Of a DNA stretch of 52,333 nucleotides, positions 32,669 to 42,002 are shown piece after piece. Position numbers and translations under genes: made by a program. This stretch comes from an uncultured Streptococcus sp. (GTDB lineage Bacteria > Bacillota > Bacilli > Lactobacillales > Streptococcaceae): contig NZ_CAUFJQ010000001.1 of assembly GCF_959025735.1 (NCBI RefSeq), forward strand, positions 1-52,333. The letters are read 5' to 3'. Within the stretch, counting starts at the first letter, position 1, and the number at the start of each line of letters is the position of its first letter. The notes beneath the pieces were generated by a model. The model saw nothing but the letters and a program-made list of their open reading frames with translations, was not told the DNA's origin and searched no databases.

Positions 32669-34198
32669 ATGAAAAAACGTCAAAGTGGTGTTTTGATGCA
32701 CATTTCTTCCCTTCCTGGACAATACGGGATCGGATCATTCGGTCAATCAGCATATGTTTTTGTTGATTTCCTCGTTCGGACCAAGCAACGTTACTGGCAA
32801 ATCTTGCCGCTTGGTACAACTAGTTATGGAGATTCTCCATACCAATCTTTCTCAGCTTTTGCTGGGAACACTCATTTTATTGATTTCGATCTTTTGATCG
32901 AGCAAGGTTTGTTGACAGAAGCAGACCTTAAAGGAGTGGACTTTGGTCAAGATCCTACTCAAGTGGATTATGCAAAGGTTTTCGAACAACGTCGTCCCTT
33001 GCTTGAAAAAGCAGTTGCGAATTTCTTAAAATCAAGTGATCAAAAAGAATTCCAAGAATTTTGTGAAGCCAATGCTTCTTGGTTGGAGCTCTTCGCAGAA
33101 TACATGGCTATTAAAGAACACTTTGATTTGAAAGCTTGGACAGAGTGGCCAGATGCAGCTATTCGTGCGCGTGAACCAAAAGCTTTGGCTAAATACCGTG
33201 AAGAATTGGCTGATAAATTGACTTACCATCGTGTAACTCAATTCTTCTTCTTCCAACAATGGTTGGCCTTGAAAGCTTATGCCAACGACCACCACATTGA
33301 AATTGTGGGAGATATGCCAATCTATGTAGCGGAAGATTCAAGCGACATGTGGGCTAATCCTCATCTCTTCAAAACAGATGAAAACGGAAAAGCAACTTGC
33401 ATTGCAGGATGCCCGCCAGATGAGTTCTCAGCAACTGGTCAACTTTGGGGGAACCCAATCTATGACTGGGAAGCAATGGACAAAGATGGCTACCAATGGT
33501 GGATTGAACGCTTGCGTGAAAGCTTCAAGATCTATGACATCGTTCGGATCGACCACTTCCGTGGTTTCGAATCATACTGGGAAATCCCTGCTGGTTCTGA
33601 AACTGCAGCACCAGGTAAATGGGTCAAAGGTCCTGGCTACAAACTCTTTGCAGCCGTGAAGGAAGAACTCGGTGATTTGAACATCATCGCTGAGGACCTT
33701 GGCTTTATGACGGATGAAGTTATTGAACTTCGCGAACGTACTGGCTTCCCAGGAATGAAGATTCTTCAATTTGCCTTCAATCCTGACGATGAAAGTATCG
33801 ATAGCCCTCACTTGGCACCAAACAACTCTGTGATGTACACTGGAACACATGATAACAACACAGTTCTTGGATGGTACCGCAATGAAATCGACGATCCAAC
33901 TCGTGAGTACCTTGCTCGTTATACCAACCGGAAAGAGTATGAATCTGTTCCACATGCTATGCTTCGTACCGTCTTTGCTTCTGTCAGCTTCATGGCTATT
34001 GCTACGATGCAAGACTTGCTTGAGTTGGATGGTTCAGCTCGGATGAACTTCCCATCTACTCTCGGTGGTAACTGGTCATGGCGGATGACAGCGGATCAAT
34101 TGACTCCAGCTGTCGAGCAAGAATTGCTTGATTTCACAACGATCTATCGTCGTGAAAACAAAGACTTGAAAAAAGAAGTTAAGAAAGCAGAAAAATAA
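32669..34198 (+). CDS. malQ: 4-alpha-glucanotransferase (amylomaltase) MalQ/MalM
   Basis: GH77 enzyme that disproportionates maltodextrins, releasing glucose and building longer chains for the phosphorylase. It has 509 aa. Visible motifs are GDMPIYVAEDSSDMWANP, RIDHFRGFESYWEIP (nucleophile Asp about 294), NIIAEDLGF (acid/base Glu about 342) and GTHDNNT (Asp about 394). It is cytoplasmic. AAAGGTGG precedes ATG 32669. The downstream phosphorylase gene follows after 46 bases, forming a malQP operon divergent from malX. Confidence 0.96.
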   Translation: MKKRQSGVLMHISSLPGQYGIGSFGQSAYVFVDFLVRTKQRYWQILPLGTTSYGDSPYQSFSAFAGNTHFIDFDLLIEQGLLTEADLKGVDFGQDPTQVDYAKVFEQRRPLLEKAVANFLKSSDQKEFQEFCEANASWLELFAEYMAIKEHFDLKAWTEWPDAAIRAREPKALAKYREELADKLTYHRVTQFFFFQQWLALKAYANDHHIEIVGDMPIYVAEDSSDMWANPHLFKTDENGKATCIAGCPPDEFSATGQLWGNPIYDWEAMDKDGYQWWIERLRESFKIYDIVRIDHFRGFESYWEIPAGSETAAPGKWVKGPGYKLFAAVKEELGDLNIIAEDLGFMTDEVIELRERTGFPGMKILQFAFNPDDESIDSPHLAPNNSVMYTGTHDNNTVLGWYRNEIDDPTREYLARYTNRKEYESVPHAMLRTVFASVSFMAIATMQDLLELDGSARMNFPSTLGGNWSWRMTADQLTPAVEQELLDFTTIYRRENKDLKKEVKKAEK

Positions 34199-34244
34199 TC
34201 TTTCCCCCTTATTAAAATTGTTGAAACAAAGGAGACTTTAAAAC

Positions 34245-36503
34245 ATGGAATCATTACAAAAATATGTGATTGATCATCACCAAAAAACAATTGCAGAATG
34301 TTCAAATGAAGAATTGTACATTGCCTTGCTAAATTACACCAAGCAAGCAAGTGCCCAAAAGAAATTAAATACTGGTAAGAAAAAAGTTTACTATATCTCA
34401 GCTGAGTTCTTGATTGGTAAACTCTTGTCTAACAACTTGATCAACTTGGGTCTTTACGACGATGTTAAAAAAGAATTGTCAGATGCTGGTAAAGACTTGA
34501 TCGAAGTAGAAGAAGTGGAATTGGAACCATCACTTGGTAACGGTGGTTTGGGACGTTTGGCAGCCTGCTTTATCGACTCTATCTCAAGCCTTGGTTTGAC
34601 AGGGGATGGGGTTGGTTTGAACTACCACTTTGGTTTGTTCCAACAAGTATTTAAAAACAACCAACAAGAAACCATTCCAAACGCATGGTTGACTGACCAA
34701 AGCTGGCTCGTTCGTTCAAGTCGTAGCTACCAAGTGCCATTTGCACACTTCACATTGACTTCTACCCTTTATGATATCGACGTCCCTGGTTACAAGATTG
34801 ATACCAAGAACCGTTTGCGTTTGTTCGACTTGGATTCAGTTGATTCATCTATTATTGAAGATGGTATTAACTTTGACAAGACAGATATCGCTCGCAACTT
34901 GACCCTCTTCTTGTACCCAGATGATAGTAACCGTCAAGGGGAATTGCTCCGTATCTTCCAACAATACTTCATGGTATCAAATGGTGCACAATTGATCATC
35001 GACGAAGCCATCGAAAAAGGAAGCAACTTGCATGACCTTGCTGACTATGCTGTTGTCCAAATCAACGATACTCACCCATCAATGGTCATTCCTGAATTGA
35101 TCCGTCTTTTGACAGAACGTGGTATTGGAATGGATGAAGCTATCTCTATCGTTCGTAGCATGACGGCTTACACTAACCACACAATCCTTGCAGAAGCCCT
35201 TGAAAAATGGCCACTTGAATTCTTGCAAGAAGTGGTTCCTCACTTGGTTCCAATCATTGAAGAATTGGACCGCCGTGTTCGCGCTGAATACAAAGATCCA
35301 GCTGTTCAAATCATCGATGAGAATGATCGTGTACACATGGCACACATGGATATCCACTATGGATTTAGCGTAAACGGGGTAGCAGCACTTCACACAGAAA
35401 TCTTGAAGAATTCTGAGTTGAAAGCTTTCTACGACATTTACCCTGAAAAATTCAACAACAAAACGAACGGGATCACTTTCCGTCGTTGGCTCATGCATGC
35501 TAACCCAACCTTGTCACACTACTTGGATGATATCCTCGGACGTGACTGGCACCATGACGCATCTAAATTGGAAGACCTTCTTTCATATGAAGATAAAGAT
35601 GCAGTCAAAGCAAAATTGGAAAACATCAAGTCTCACAATAAACGGAAATTGGCTCGTTTCTTGAAAGACCATCAAGGTGTGGAAATCAATCCAAATTCTA
35701 TCTTTGACACCCAAATCAAACGTCTTCACGAATACAAACGTCAACAAATGAACGCTTTGTATGTGATCCACAAATACTTGGACATTAAAGCTGGAAATAT
35801 CCCTGCTCGTCCAATCACTGTTCTATTTGGTGGTAAAGCAGCTCCTGCTTACACCATTGCACAAGATATCATCCACTTGATCCTTTGCTTGTCTGAAGTG
35901 ATTGCAAACGATCCAGCGGTAGCTCCACACTTGCAAGTTGTTATGGTAGAAAACTACAACGTAACTGCTGCAAGCTACTTGATCCCAGCTAGCGATATTT
36001 CTGAGCAAATCTCTCTTGCTTCGAAAGAAGCTTCAGGTACTGGTAACATGAAATTCATGTTGAATGGTGCATTGACACTTGGTACGATGGATGGAGCTAA
36101 CGTGGAAATCGCTGAATTGGTTGGACGTGACAACATCTATATCTTCGGTGAAGATTCAGAAACAGTTATCGATCTTTACGCTAAATCAGCATACAAATCA
36201 GCAGACTTCTATGAACGTGAAGCCATCAAACCATTGGTAGACTTCATCGTCAGCGATGCCGTTCTTGCTGTTGGGGACAAAGAACGTTTGACTCGTCTTC
36301 ACAATGAATTGATCAACAAAGACTGGTTCATGACTCTTCTTGATTTGGAAGACTATATTGTAACAAAAGAACGCATGTTGGCTGACTACGAAGACCGTGA
36401 TGCATGGTTGGATCAAGTCATCGTTAACATTGCGAAAGCAGGATTCTTCTCATCTGACCGTACGATCGCTCAGTACAACGAAGATATCTGGCACTTAAAC
36501 TAA
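34245..36503 (+). CDS. malP: maltodextrin/glycogen phosphorylase MalP
   Basis: PLP-dependent GT35 phosphorylase of 752 aa that releases glucose-1-phosphate from maltodextrins. It shows the N-terminal GNGGLGRLAACFIDS (about 98-112), the C-terminal KRLHEYKRQQMN and the PLP site EASGTGNMKFMLNG with its Lys at about residue 602. It is shorter than the roughly 800 aa animal and E. coli enzymes, as usual in streptococci. AAAGGAG precedes the ATG. It shares a transcript with malQ and ends at a strong terminator. Confidence 0.96.
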   Translation: MESLQKYVIDHHQKTIAECSNEELYIALLNYTKQASAQKKLNTGKKKVYYISAEFLIGKLLSNNLINLGLYDDVKKELSDAGKDLIEVEEVELEPSLGNGGLGRLAACFIDSISSLGLTGDGVGLNYHFGLFQQVFKNNQQETIPNAWLTDQSWLVRSSRSYQVPFAHFTLTSTLYDIDVPGYKIDTKNRLRLFDLDSVDSSIIEDGINFDKTDIARNLTLFLYPDDSNRQGELLRIFQQYFMVSNGAQLIIDEAIEKGSNLHDLADYAVVQINDTHPSMVIPELIRLLTERGIGMDEAISIVRSMTAYTNHTILAEALEKWPLEFLQEVVPHLVPIIEELDRRVRAEYKDPAVQIIDENDRVHMAHMDIHYGFSVNGVAALHTEILKNSELKAFYDIYPEKFNNKTNGITFRRWLMHANPTLSHYLDDILGRDWHHDASKLEDLLSYEDKDAVKAKLENIKSHNKRKLARFLKDHQGVEINPNSIFDTQIKRLHEYKRQQMNALYVIHKYLDIKAGNIPARPITVLFGGKAAPAYTIAQDIIHLILCLSEVIANDPAVAPHLQVVMVENYNVTAASYLIPASDISEQISLASKEASGTGNMKFMLNGALTLGTMDGANVEIAELVGRDNIYIFGEDSETVIDLYAKSAYKSADFYEREAIKPLVDFIVSDAVLAVGDKERLTRLHNELINKDWFMTLLDLEDYIVTKERMLADYEDRDAWLDQVIVNIAKAGFFSSDRTIAQYNEDIWHLN

Positions 36504-36515
36504 TCACTAGTTATT

Positions 36516-36549
36516 AGACCAAGGTTCTTAGGACCTTGGTCTTTTTTTA
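36516..36549 (+). terminator. malQP terminator
   Basis: AGACCAAGGT and ACCTTGGTCT flank a 7-base loop, then TTTTTTT. A strong intrinsic terminator 13 bases after malP. Confidence 0.95.
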
Positions 36550-37191
36550 TAGAATTGGGGGAGGAAATTGGAAAGGACTAGAGATTGGGAGGAGCGTAGC
36601 TACAGATGGTGCATGAGTGTGGGAGGAGATTTTCTTTCAATTTGCCCTTGATTTTCATGCTTCTTTCTGAAATAAAGTGAAGGAGACATCGAAAAAGAAA
36701 AAACGATGTGCCCGTTTTTCGAAATAAAAGGGAATAACCGCCCCCAAAAAATAGCTCTAACTAAGGTCTAGGTAAGGGGTTTCAAGCAATGGCTGATTCC
36801 TTAAAATTTGTTGTTTTTTTGAATTTTACGGACCTAAAAAGGGAAAATGTTACATAATTTTTCATTTCAACCTTCAAATCTAATCTATTGGTATAAAAAA
36901 ATACTTCCCCTAAAAAAGCCTTCCGGTGAAATTTAAAAAAAGAGAAAGCGGCTTGAAAACCTTTGAAAATAAAGGTTTTTTCAAACCTGTTTACATATAT
37001 TTTCAACCAAAAGATGAAGAAGAACTTGAAAGTTTGGCGTTTCAAGTTGTTATATCTTTAAAGTAAAATAAAAAATTAAATCAACAAATATTTTAAAATG
37101 GTTGATTGTGATACAATAGATTTAACTGAAAGTAGCATATTTTTGCCTCTACAGTGAGATTTTTTTAAACATAAAAAGGAGAGTTTTGAAA
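36550..37191. other. non-coding AT-rich stretch before the adhesin gene
   Basis: About 640 bases without a convincing gene. Visible structures are a TCGAAAAA/TTTTTCGA pair near 36691-36722, a terminator-like AAACCTT/AAGGTTTTTT hairpin around 36957-36976, and a CTTGAAA/TTTCAAG pair near 37025-37046. TACAAT at 37112-37117 could be the -10 of the adhesin promoter. The minus strand carries an open frame at 36782-37045, but it has poor composition and no start signals. Regulatory function is possible; I see no identity. Confidence 0.4.
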
Positions 37192-39996
37192 ATGAAAAGC
37201 TATCGTGAACATGTTTCGAAGCAGGAAAAATTTTCAATTCGTAAGTTATCAGTCGGTGTTGTTTCATTAGCCATCGCTGGATTGGCTACTGTCAATACCT
37301 ACGGAGCAGAAGTGAAAGCAGATGAGGCAACAGCGCCTGCAACTGAAGCGACTACTACGGATACAGCAACAAGCGATGCAGCTGTTGCAACAAGTTCTAA
37401 GTTGACATCTACAACTGTGGTAGAAGGAAATAAAACAGTTACAACGACTTATGTAGAATCACCAGAACTTGAAAAAGCAAAAGCTGATGCAGCTACAGAA
37501 GGTGTGACCGTTACAGAAGAAGCTGAAAAAGTCCAACCATCTATCGCAGTAGCAGAAGCAGATAATAAAGCCCAAACAGCTGAAATCAACACAGTCGTTG
37601 AAAACTACAAAAAGGCAAAAGCTGAGTATGAAGCGAAATCTCAAGAAATCACATTGATTGAAAAGAGAAATGCGGAAGCAGAAGCGGGTTACAAAAAACA
37701 AGTAGAAGACTACAATACCCAACAAACAGCTTATAAAGCAGCCTTAGCAGCATACAATCAGGAAAAAGCAGCTTACGATGCTAAAGTAGCAGAAAAAGCA
37801 GCAGCGGATAAGGCCAATGCAGAAGCAAAAGCTAAGTATGAAGCAGAAATGGCTGTTTACAATACAGCTAAAGCGCAATACGATAAAGATTTACAAGAAT
37901 ACCAAACTAAGAAAGCGCAATACGATAAAAATAAAGCAGCTTATGATCAATTGGTAGCGAAGAAAGCAGAAGAAGATGCTGCTAAGGCTAAGTATGAAGT
38001 TGAGCTTGCAAAATACAATGTAGACCTAGAGCAATACGGCAAAGATTTTGCTACTTATCAAACAAAACTTGCTGAATATCAAACAGCTTTGGCACAGTAC
38101 AAAGATGCTAAAGCAGCCTATGATAAGTACATGAATGATAATGGTTTCCAAGATCTAAAAGATGTAGAAACTGTTCAAGATTTGACCTTCCAACGTGAAG
38201 GTGGAGCCATTCATACCATCAATGGCATCAGCGCTTATCTCACTCGTGATGCTCAAGCTCGTTTGAATACAAGCAATGTCCATCAGTATGATTCCAATAA
38301 ATTGGAAGCTTCAGATATTGTAGCAACTAGTCCTTGGGCCAATAATGAAACTGAATTTATTCAAATTAAGGAAGGTGACAAATTTGTTGTAACCTATGAC
38401 AATTTGAATCAGTCAAGCATGCGTGAAAATACGGATATGCATCCAATCAAGCGAGTGATATATCGCTATGAAATTTTGAGTCTTCCATCAAATGACGGTA
38501 AAGGAATTGCAGCCGTTAGCTCAGACCCAACTGTAACACTAACAGTCGGTGCTTCAACAGACCAAAATAAACCCGTTAAAGTTGCTGTAGATGTTGAATT
38601 CTATGATGGTAATGGCAATAAGTTTGATTTGACACAACACAATGCGATTGTTGCTTTGAACTCTCTTAACCACTGGACAGGTGCTTCTTATGTAGATAGT
38701 GGGGATAAACCTCGTGCCCTTACAGTAGAAGCCAAGGATAAAGATGGTAAGACTGTTCGTGGAACTTGGGATCCGTATGCAGATGGTTCATCAATGAGCA
38801 TTGAAAACAATGCGGTTGTTGTTAAAAATGGAACAGCTGACTTTGGTACTGCTGATGTCACTATCTCTGCTGAAAATCCAATCAAGATTGTGGCGCAAAA
38901 AGCAACGTGGAATGGTAGTGAATTTACAGTTAGTGAAGAAACTGTGATTGATGCAACTGCAGTCAATGCTTCAGGTGCTGGGAACGGTCACTCTATTGGA
39001 ACAGATGAGTTCACTTTAGATGGTAAAGATGATGTTATCGGTTCTTATACAATTGATCCAACTTCAGGACGTATCATCTTTACTCCTAAGAAGAAATTTG
39101 AAAATGTAGAGCACCAAGAATCTGTAAATATTGGAAACAATAAATACATTCCAATTCCAAATTCAAGTGTTTCTTATGACTCTGCTACAAAAGAGGTAAC
39201 ATCATTTAAAGATAACCAATACATTGAACATGGGTCTATCTTTAATGGTGAATCTTCAACGACTCTTGAAGGTTGGGATAATCCATCTTCTCCATACCTC
39301 TATTATGGTGGAGCAGGCTTGAAGATGGCTGATGGTCACTTGGTATTTACGGCCAATGGAGCTAATGCTGCTGGTCAACCAACAGTATATTGGTTTGCGA
39401 TTAACTCAAATGTTGGTATTCCAAAAAATCCAGGTGAAGCGCCAAAAGAGCCAACAAAACCAACAGAACCTAAGGCACCAACACCACCAACGATTACAAT
39501 TGAAGTACTACCTGCGGAACCAAGCAAACCAGAAGAACCTAAAGGTCCAACGGCTCCAAAAGAACCTAACTACACTGTGATTACGGTCGATGTGAAGGAA
39601 CCAAAGGTTCCAACTCCACCAACAGAGCCAACCCCACCGACTCCTGAAGTCGTTCCAAATCCGGTGAAACCGGAAAAAACTGAAGTGAAATGGCATAAGA
39701 ATAAAGTGGTAACGGAAACAGATATTCCAACTCCGCCAACCCCAGTGCCACCAACTCCACCAACTCCATACAACCCACCAACACCAATTGTTCCACCTAC
39801 ACCAATCGTTCCACCAACTCCAGAGGTTCCAACCGAACCAACTCCTGAAGTTCCGGAACAGCCTGTACAACCTGCGCAACCACAAACACCTGCGCTTCCA
39901 AATACAGGTACAGAAAGCTCAACTGCAGCTGTTCTTGCAGGTGCGATGGCTGGATTGCTTGGATTGGGTCTTGCACGCAAGAAAAAAGAAGATTAA
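37192..39996 (+). CDS. LPxTG surface adhesin with GbpC/Spa domain, short antigen I/II type
   Basis: Wall-anchored surface protein of 934 aa. The N-terminal signal peptide has the KFSIRKLSVGVVS motif (about 14-26) with cleavage near KADE. An Ala/Lys/Tyr-rich heptad region (about 120-315) forms the helical A-repeats. A GbpC/Spa lectin-like domain follows (about 325-745), then a Pro-rich region (about 748-900) and LPNTG (about 902-906), hydrophobic tail and RKKKED. The C-terminal isopeptide domains of full antigen I/II proteins (about 1300-1600 aa) are missing. I chose ATG 37192 with GGAG at 37178-37181; an in-frame TTG at 37186 is too close to that site. It likely binds salivary or glucan ligands, by family. 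Confidence 0.88.
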   Translation: MKSYREHVSKQEKFSIRKLSVGVVSLAIAGLATVNTYGAEVKADEATAPATEATTTDTATSDAAVATSSKLTSTTVVEGNKTVTTTYVESPELEKAKADAATEGVTVTEEAEKVQPSIAVAEADNKAQTAEINTVVENYKKAKAEYEAKSQEITLIEKRNAEAEAGYKKQVEDYNTQQTAYKAALAAYNQEKAAYDAKVAEKAAADKANAEAKAKYEAEMAVYNTAKAQYDKDLQEYQTKKAQYDKNKAAYDQLVAKKAEEDAAKAKYEVELAKYNVDLEQYGKDFATYQTKLAEYQTALAQYKDAKAAYDKYMNDNGFQDLKDVETVQDLTFQREGGAIHTINGISAYLTRDAQARLNTSNVHQYDSNKLEASDIVATSPWANNETEFIQIKEGDKFVVTYDNLNQSSMRENTDMHPIKRVIYRYEILSLPSNDGKGIAAVSSDPTVTLTVGASTDQNKPVKVAVDVEFYDGNGNKFDLTQHNAIVALNSLNHWTGASYVDSGDKPRALTVEAKDKDGKTVRGTWDPYADGSSMSIENNAVVVKNGTADFGTADVTISAENPIKIVAQKATWNGSEFTVSEETVIDATAVNASGAGNGHSIGTDEFTLDGKDDVIGSYTIDPTSGRIIFTPKKKFENVEHQESVNIGNNKYIPIPNSSVSYDSATKEVTSFKDNQYIEHGSIFNGESSTTLEGWDNPSSPYLYYGGAGLKMADGHLVFTANGANAAGQPTVYWFAINSNVGIPKNPGEAPKEPTKPTEPKAPTPPTITIEVLPAEPSKPEEPKGPTAPKEPNYTVITVDVKEPKVPTPPTEPTPPTPEVVPNPVKPEKTEVKWHKNKVVTETDIPTPPTPVPPTPPTPYNPPTPIVPPTPIVPPTPEVPTEPTPEVPEQPVQPAQPQTPALPNTGTESSTAAVLAGAMAGLLGLGLARKKKED

Positions 39997-40027
39997 TTCT
40001 TGTTTCTTTCGTTCATTCATCTAAATA

Positions 40028-40062
40028 AAGAAAGTCAGAAGGCAAGTCCTTCTGGCTTTTTT
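40028..40062 (+). terminator. adhesin gene terminator
   Basis: AAAGTCAGAAGG and CCTTCTGGCTTTTTT flank CAAGT. It lies about 35 bases after the adhesin stop codon. Confidence 0.88.
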
Positions 40063-40422
40063 GATGGAGTGATGACCAAATAGTTGAGAAATAGAACAGA
40101 ATAGTTTTTGGATAAGGAGAGGAAATGGCTTTTATAGACCAAATCGTGTCCAAATGAAGCAGAATAGAAATGGATGACACAAGAAGAAGAGAATGAGGTA
40201 TACTGGTGGTGTTCGAATGAAAGTTTATAGGACTCCGTTATATCTCTAATCATTCCAGTGATACAGTTGCGATGGCTTTTCATCTTTTGCACACATTACT
40301 TTTCCAAATGAATTTCATTTGAACGTATCAGTGATCAGGCAAGTGCTTCCACGGTTTTGAGGTGCTTGCCTTTCTATCTGTATCGCGATATAATAGGGTG
40401 TAAGAAATGAAAAGGAGTTTGT
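40063..40422. other. non-coding stretch with a terminator-like hairpin
   Basis: The gap between the adhesin and the next gene is 426 bases in all. A TATACT lies at 40199-40204, a perfect CAAATGA-ATT-TCATTTG hairpin at 40305-40321, and AGGCAAG/CTTGCCTTT stem-loop with T-rich tail at about 40339-40374. A small RNA from about 40210 to 40374 is possible but unproven. The next gene has its own -10, TATAAT, at 40388-40393. Confidence 0.35.
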
Positions 40423-40938
40423 ATGAAAAAGAAACCTATCTATCTTTACATCCTGTTATTTTTCTCTACGGTTGGAACCCTAACTTCAGCTGTTTCAACC
40501 TTTGGAGCTTCAAAGAGTTTTGAGCTGACAGATGATTTTGCGAAACAACTTGGTTTAACAACAGCTCAAGACAAGGCTGACTATGTGACATATTATGAGA
40601 AATCAGCCCAACTCAATCAGTCTCCATTAACCTTTTTATTTGTTTCCCTGATTCTGATTGCTTTGCTGGCAACTTTCTATTTCCTCTTTATGAAGCAGGA
40701 TCTGTTAACAGCACATTATACTTATATGGGGCAGATTTTGTTAAGTCAAGCCTTCTCTTGCTATAATTATTTTGCAGGGCGTCCACTATTAGCTAGTTTT
40801 TCAAACTCAGCGCTTCGCCAACGATATCTGGCATCTTCGTCCATTGCTTTGTTACTCTTGACTGCTTTATCCCTTCTCTTCCTTGGAATTGTTTTGTATA
40901 AAACCTTGCGTTTGAGAAAAGCTCAAGCTACGGCATAA
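40423..40938 (+). CDS. membrane protein of unknown function
   Basis: Predicted protein of 171 aa. The first hydrophobic segment (about 6-28) is followed by a loop of about 45 residues, then two or three further helices (about 70-90, 100-118, 138-160) and a basic tail. AAAAGGAG precedes ATG 40423. It lies 61 bases before nrdI; in pneumococcus an unnamed gene also precedes nrdI. No characterised domain recognised. Confidence 0.75.
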   Translation: MKKKPIYLYILLFFSTVGTLTSAVSTFGASKSFELTDDFAKQLGLTTAQDKADYVTYYEKSAQLNQSPLTFLFVSLILIALLATFYFLFMKQDLLTAHYTYMGQILLSQAFSCYNYFAGRPLLASFSNSALRQRYLASSSIALLLLTALSLLFLGIVLYKTLRLRKAQATA

Positions 40939-40999
40939 TAGATAAGTTTGAATAGAGCTCTCTTAGAGGATAAGAGAGCTTCTTGATTGGAGAAAAAAG

Positions 41000-41455
41000 A
41001 TGAAAGTATCCTTTGTTTATATTAGTCTGAGTGGGAATACAGAGAGTTTTGTCCGCCGCTTAAGTGACTATTTGCTGGAAGCCCATCCCGGACTTGAAAT
41101 CGAGAAAGTTCATGTGAAAGACCTGGTCAAAGAGGGCCTGCCCTTCTTTGAAATGACCAATCCTTTTATCACTTTTTTGCCAACCTATTTGGAAGGTGGA
41201 AATGGTGTCGACAATGGCGATGTGGAAATTTTGACGACAGATGTTGCGGATTTTATTGCTTATGGAGACAATGCCAGCAAGTGCTTAGGAGTGGTTGGAT
41301 CAGGCAATCGGAATTTTAACAATCAATATTGTTTAACCGCTAAGCAATACAGCCAACGTTTTGGTTTCCCTATGTTAGCCGATTTTGAAATGCGGGGGAT
41401 GTTGGGAGATATTAAAAAAGTAGCCGCCATTGTAGAAGAGTTGTATCATCTTTAA
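41000..41455 (+). CDS. nrdI: NrdI-type flavodoxin
   Basis: Flavodoxin-like protein of 151 aa. NrdI generates the oxidant that activates the dimanganese cofactor of class Ib ribonucleotide reductase. Visible features are the phosphate-binding loop ISLSGNTESFV (about 8-18), GLPFFEMTNPFITFLPTYLEGG and the FMN-binding GVVGSGNRNFNNQYC (about 98-112). No nrdE, nrdF or nrdH is nearby. The stop codon is followed after 4 bases by the dispersed repeat, whose last hairpin may terminate this gene. Confidence 0.9.
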   Translation: MKVSFVYISLSGNTESFVRRLSDYLLEAHPGLEIEKVHVKDLVKEGLPFFEMTNPFITFLPTYLEGGNGVDNGDVEILTTDVADFIAYGDNASKCLGVVGSGNRNFNNQYCLTAKQYSQRFGFPMLADFEMRGMLGDIKKVAAIVEELYHL

Positions 41456-41459
41456 AATA

Positions 41460-41639
41460 AAGAGAGTGGGACAGAAATCGGTAATTCGTTAGAATTCGAT
41501 TTCGTCGTCCCACCTCCGCACAGTTGAGTAGGGCTGTAAAAGCTGATGAAATCAGCGTAGTAGAGCCCACTCAACCACTGCGTCTTGCTCGACAATCCAA
41601 AAATAATTGAGAGGCTAGGACTTTTGTCCCAGCCTCTTA
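41460..41639 (+). repeat. dispersed 180-bp structured repeat, copy 2
   Basis: Inverted near-identical copy of 11427-11606. It starts 4 bases after the nrdI stop codon with AAGAGAGTGGGACAG and ends with the stem GAGGCTAGGAC/GTCCCAGCCTC plus TTATTTGTTG. Its orientation relative to the gene in front is the same as for copy 1. Visible differences from copy 1 are confined to about one internal base and the ends. Confidence 0.85.
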
Positions 41640-41655
41640 TTTGTTGCGACTGAAT

Positions 41656-41690
41656 AGAAGAGGAGTCACATTTTATATGACTCCTCTTCT
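41656..41690. terminator. terminator of the 81-residue protein gene
   Basis: AGAAGAGGAGTCA and TGACTCCTCTTCT form a perfect 13-bp stem with a 9-base loop, just past the stop at 41696 on the minus strand. The T run is weak on either strand. Confidence 0.7.
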
Positions 41691-41695
41691 ATGGC

Positions 41696-41941
41696 TTATT
41701 TTAATTTTTCTGTGATTTCTTTAGCAAGTAGGAGTCCCAATCGATAGTCTTTATTGATGGCATGGATGACATCGTTGATATTGTCGGTCTCTTGGATTTT
41801 TTCCTTGATGCTATCTTTGAAAGCTTGATCTTTCAAGAGTTGCTCTTGTAAGAGCCGTTGTAGTTTTTCTCTTTCGTACTTGTTAAATAAAAAGAGGACC
41901 ACTAAACTGATGAGGATTAAGATGTAAACGGTTTGATTCAT
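41696..41941 (-). CDS. small membrane-anchored protein, unknown function
   Basis: Predicted protein of 81 aa with one N-terminal membrane helix (about 4-20, TVYILILISLVVLFLF) and a charged helical remainder (KYEREKLQRLLQEQLLKDQ), probably a short coiled coil in the cytoplasm. I chose ATG 41941 because AGGAGA lies 7 bases upstream; an in-frame ATG at 41998 lies before it and lacks a site. No characterised family recognised. Confidence 0.7.
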   Translation of the reverse strand: MNQTVYILILISLVVLFLFNKYEREKLQRLLQEQLLKDQAFKDSIKEKIQETDNINDVIHAINKDYRLGLLLAKEITEKLK

Positions 41942-42002
41942 AGATTTCTCCTGTATATAAAGGATCTGAAAATATAGAGAATGAAGGGCATTGGGCATGA
42001 GA

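Noticed and set aside
36782..37045. Minus-strand open frame of 87 codons before the adhesin
   Set aside because: Phe/Lys-rich translation typical of AT-rich non-coding DNA, no ribosome binding site and no domain.
39508..39980. Long open frames antisense to the Pro-rich part of the adhesin
   Set aside because: Gly- or Trp-rich translations arise from the complement of CCA/CCT proline codons.
40035..40292. Minus-strand open frame of 85 codons after the adhesin
   Set aside because: It overlaps the adhesin terminator, has no start signals and gives a composition unlike real proteins here.
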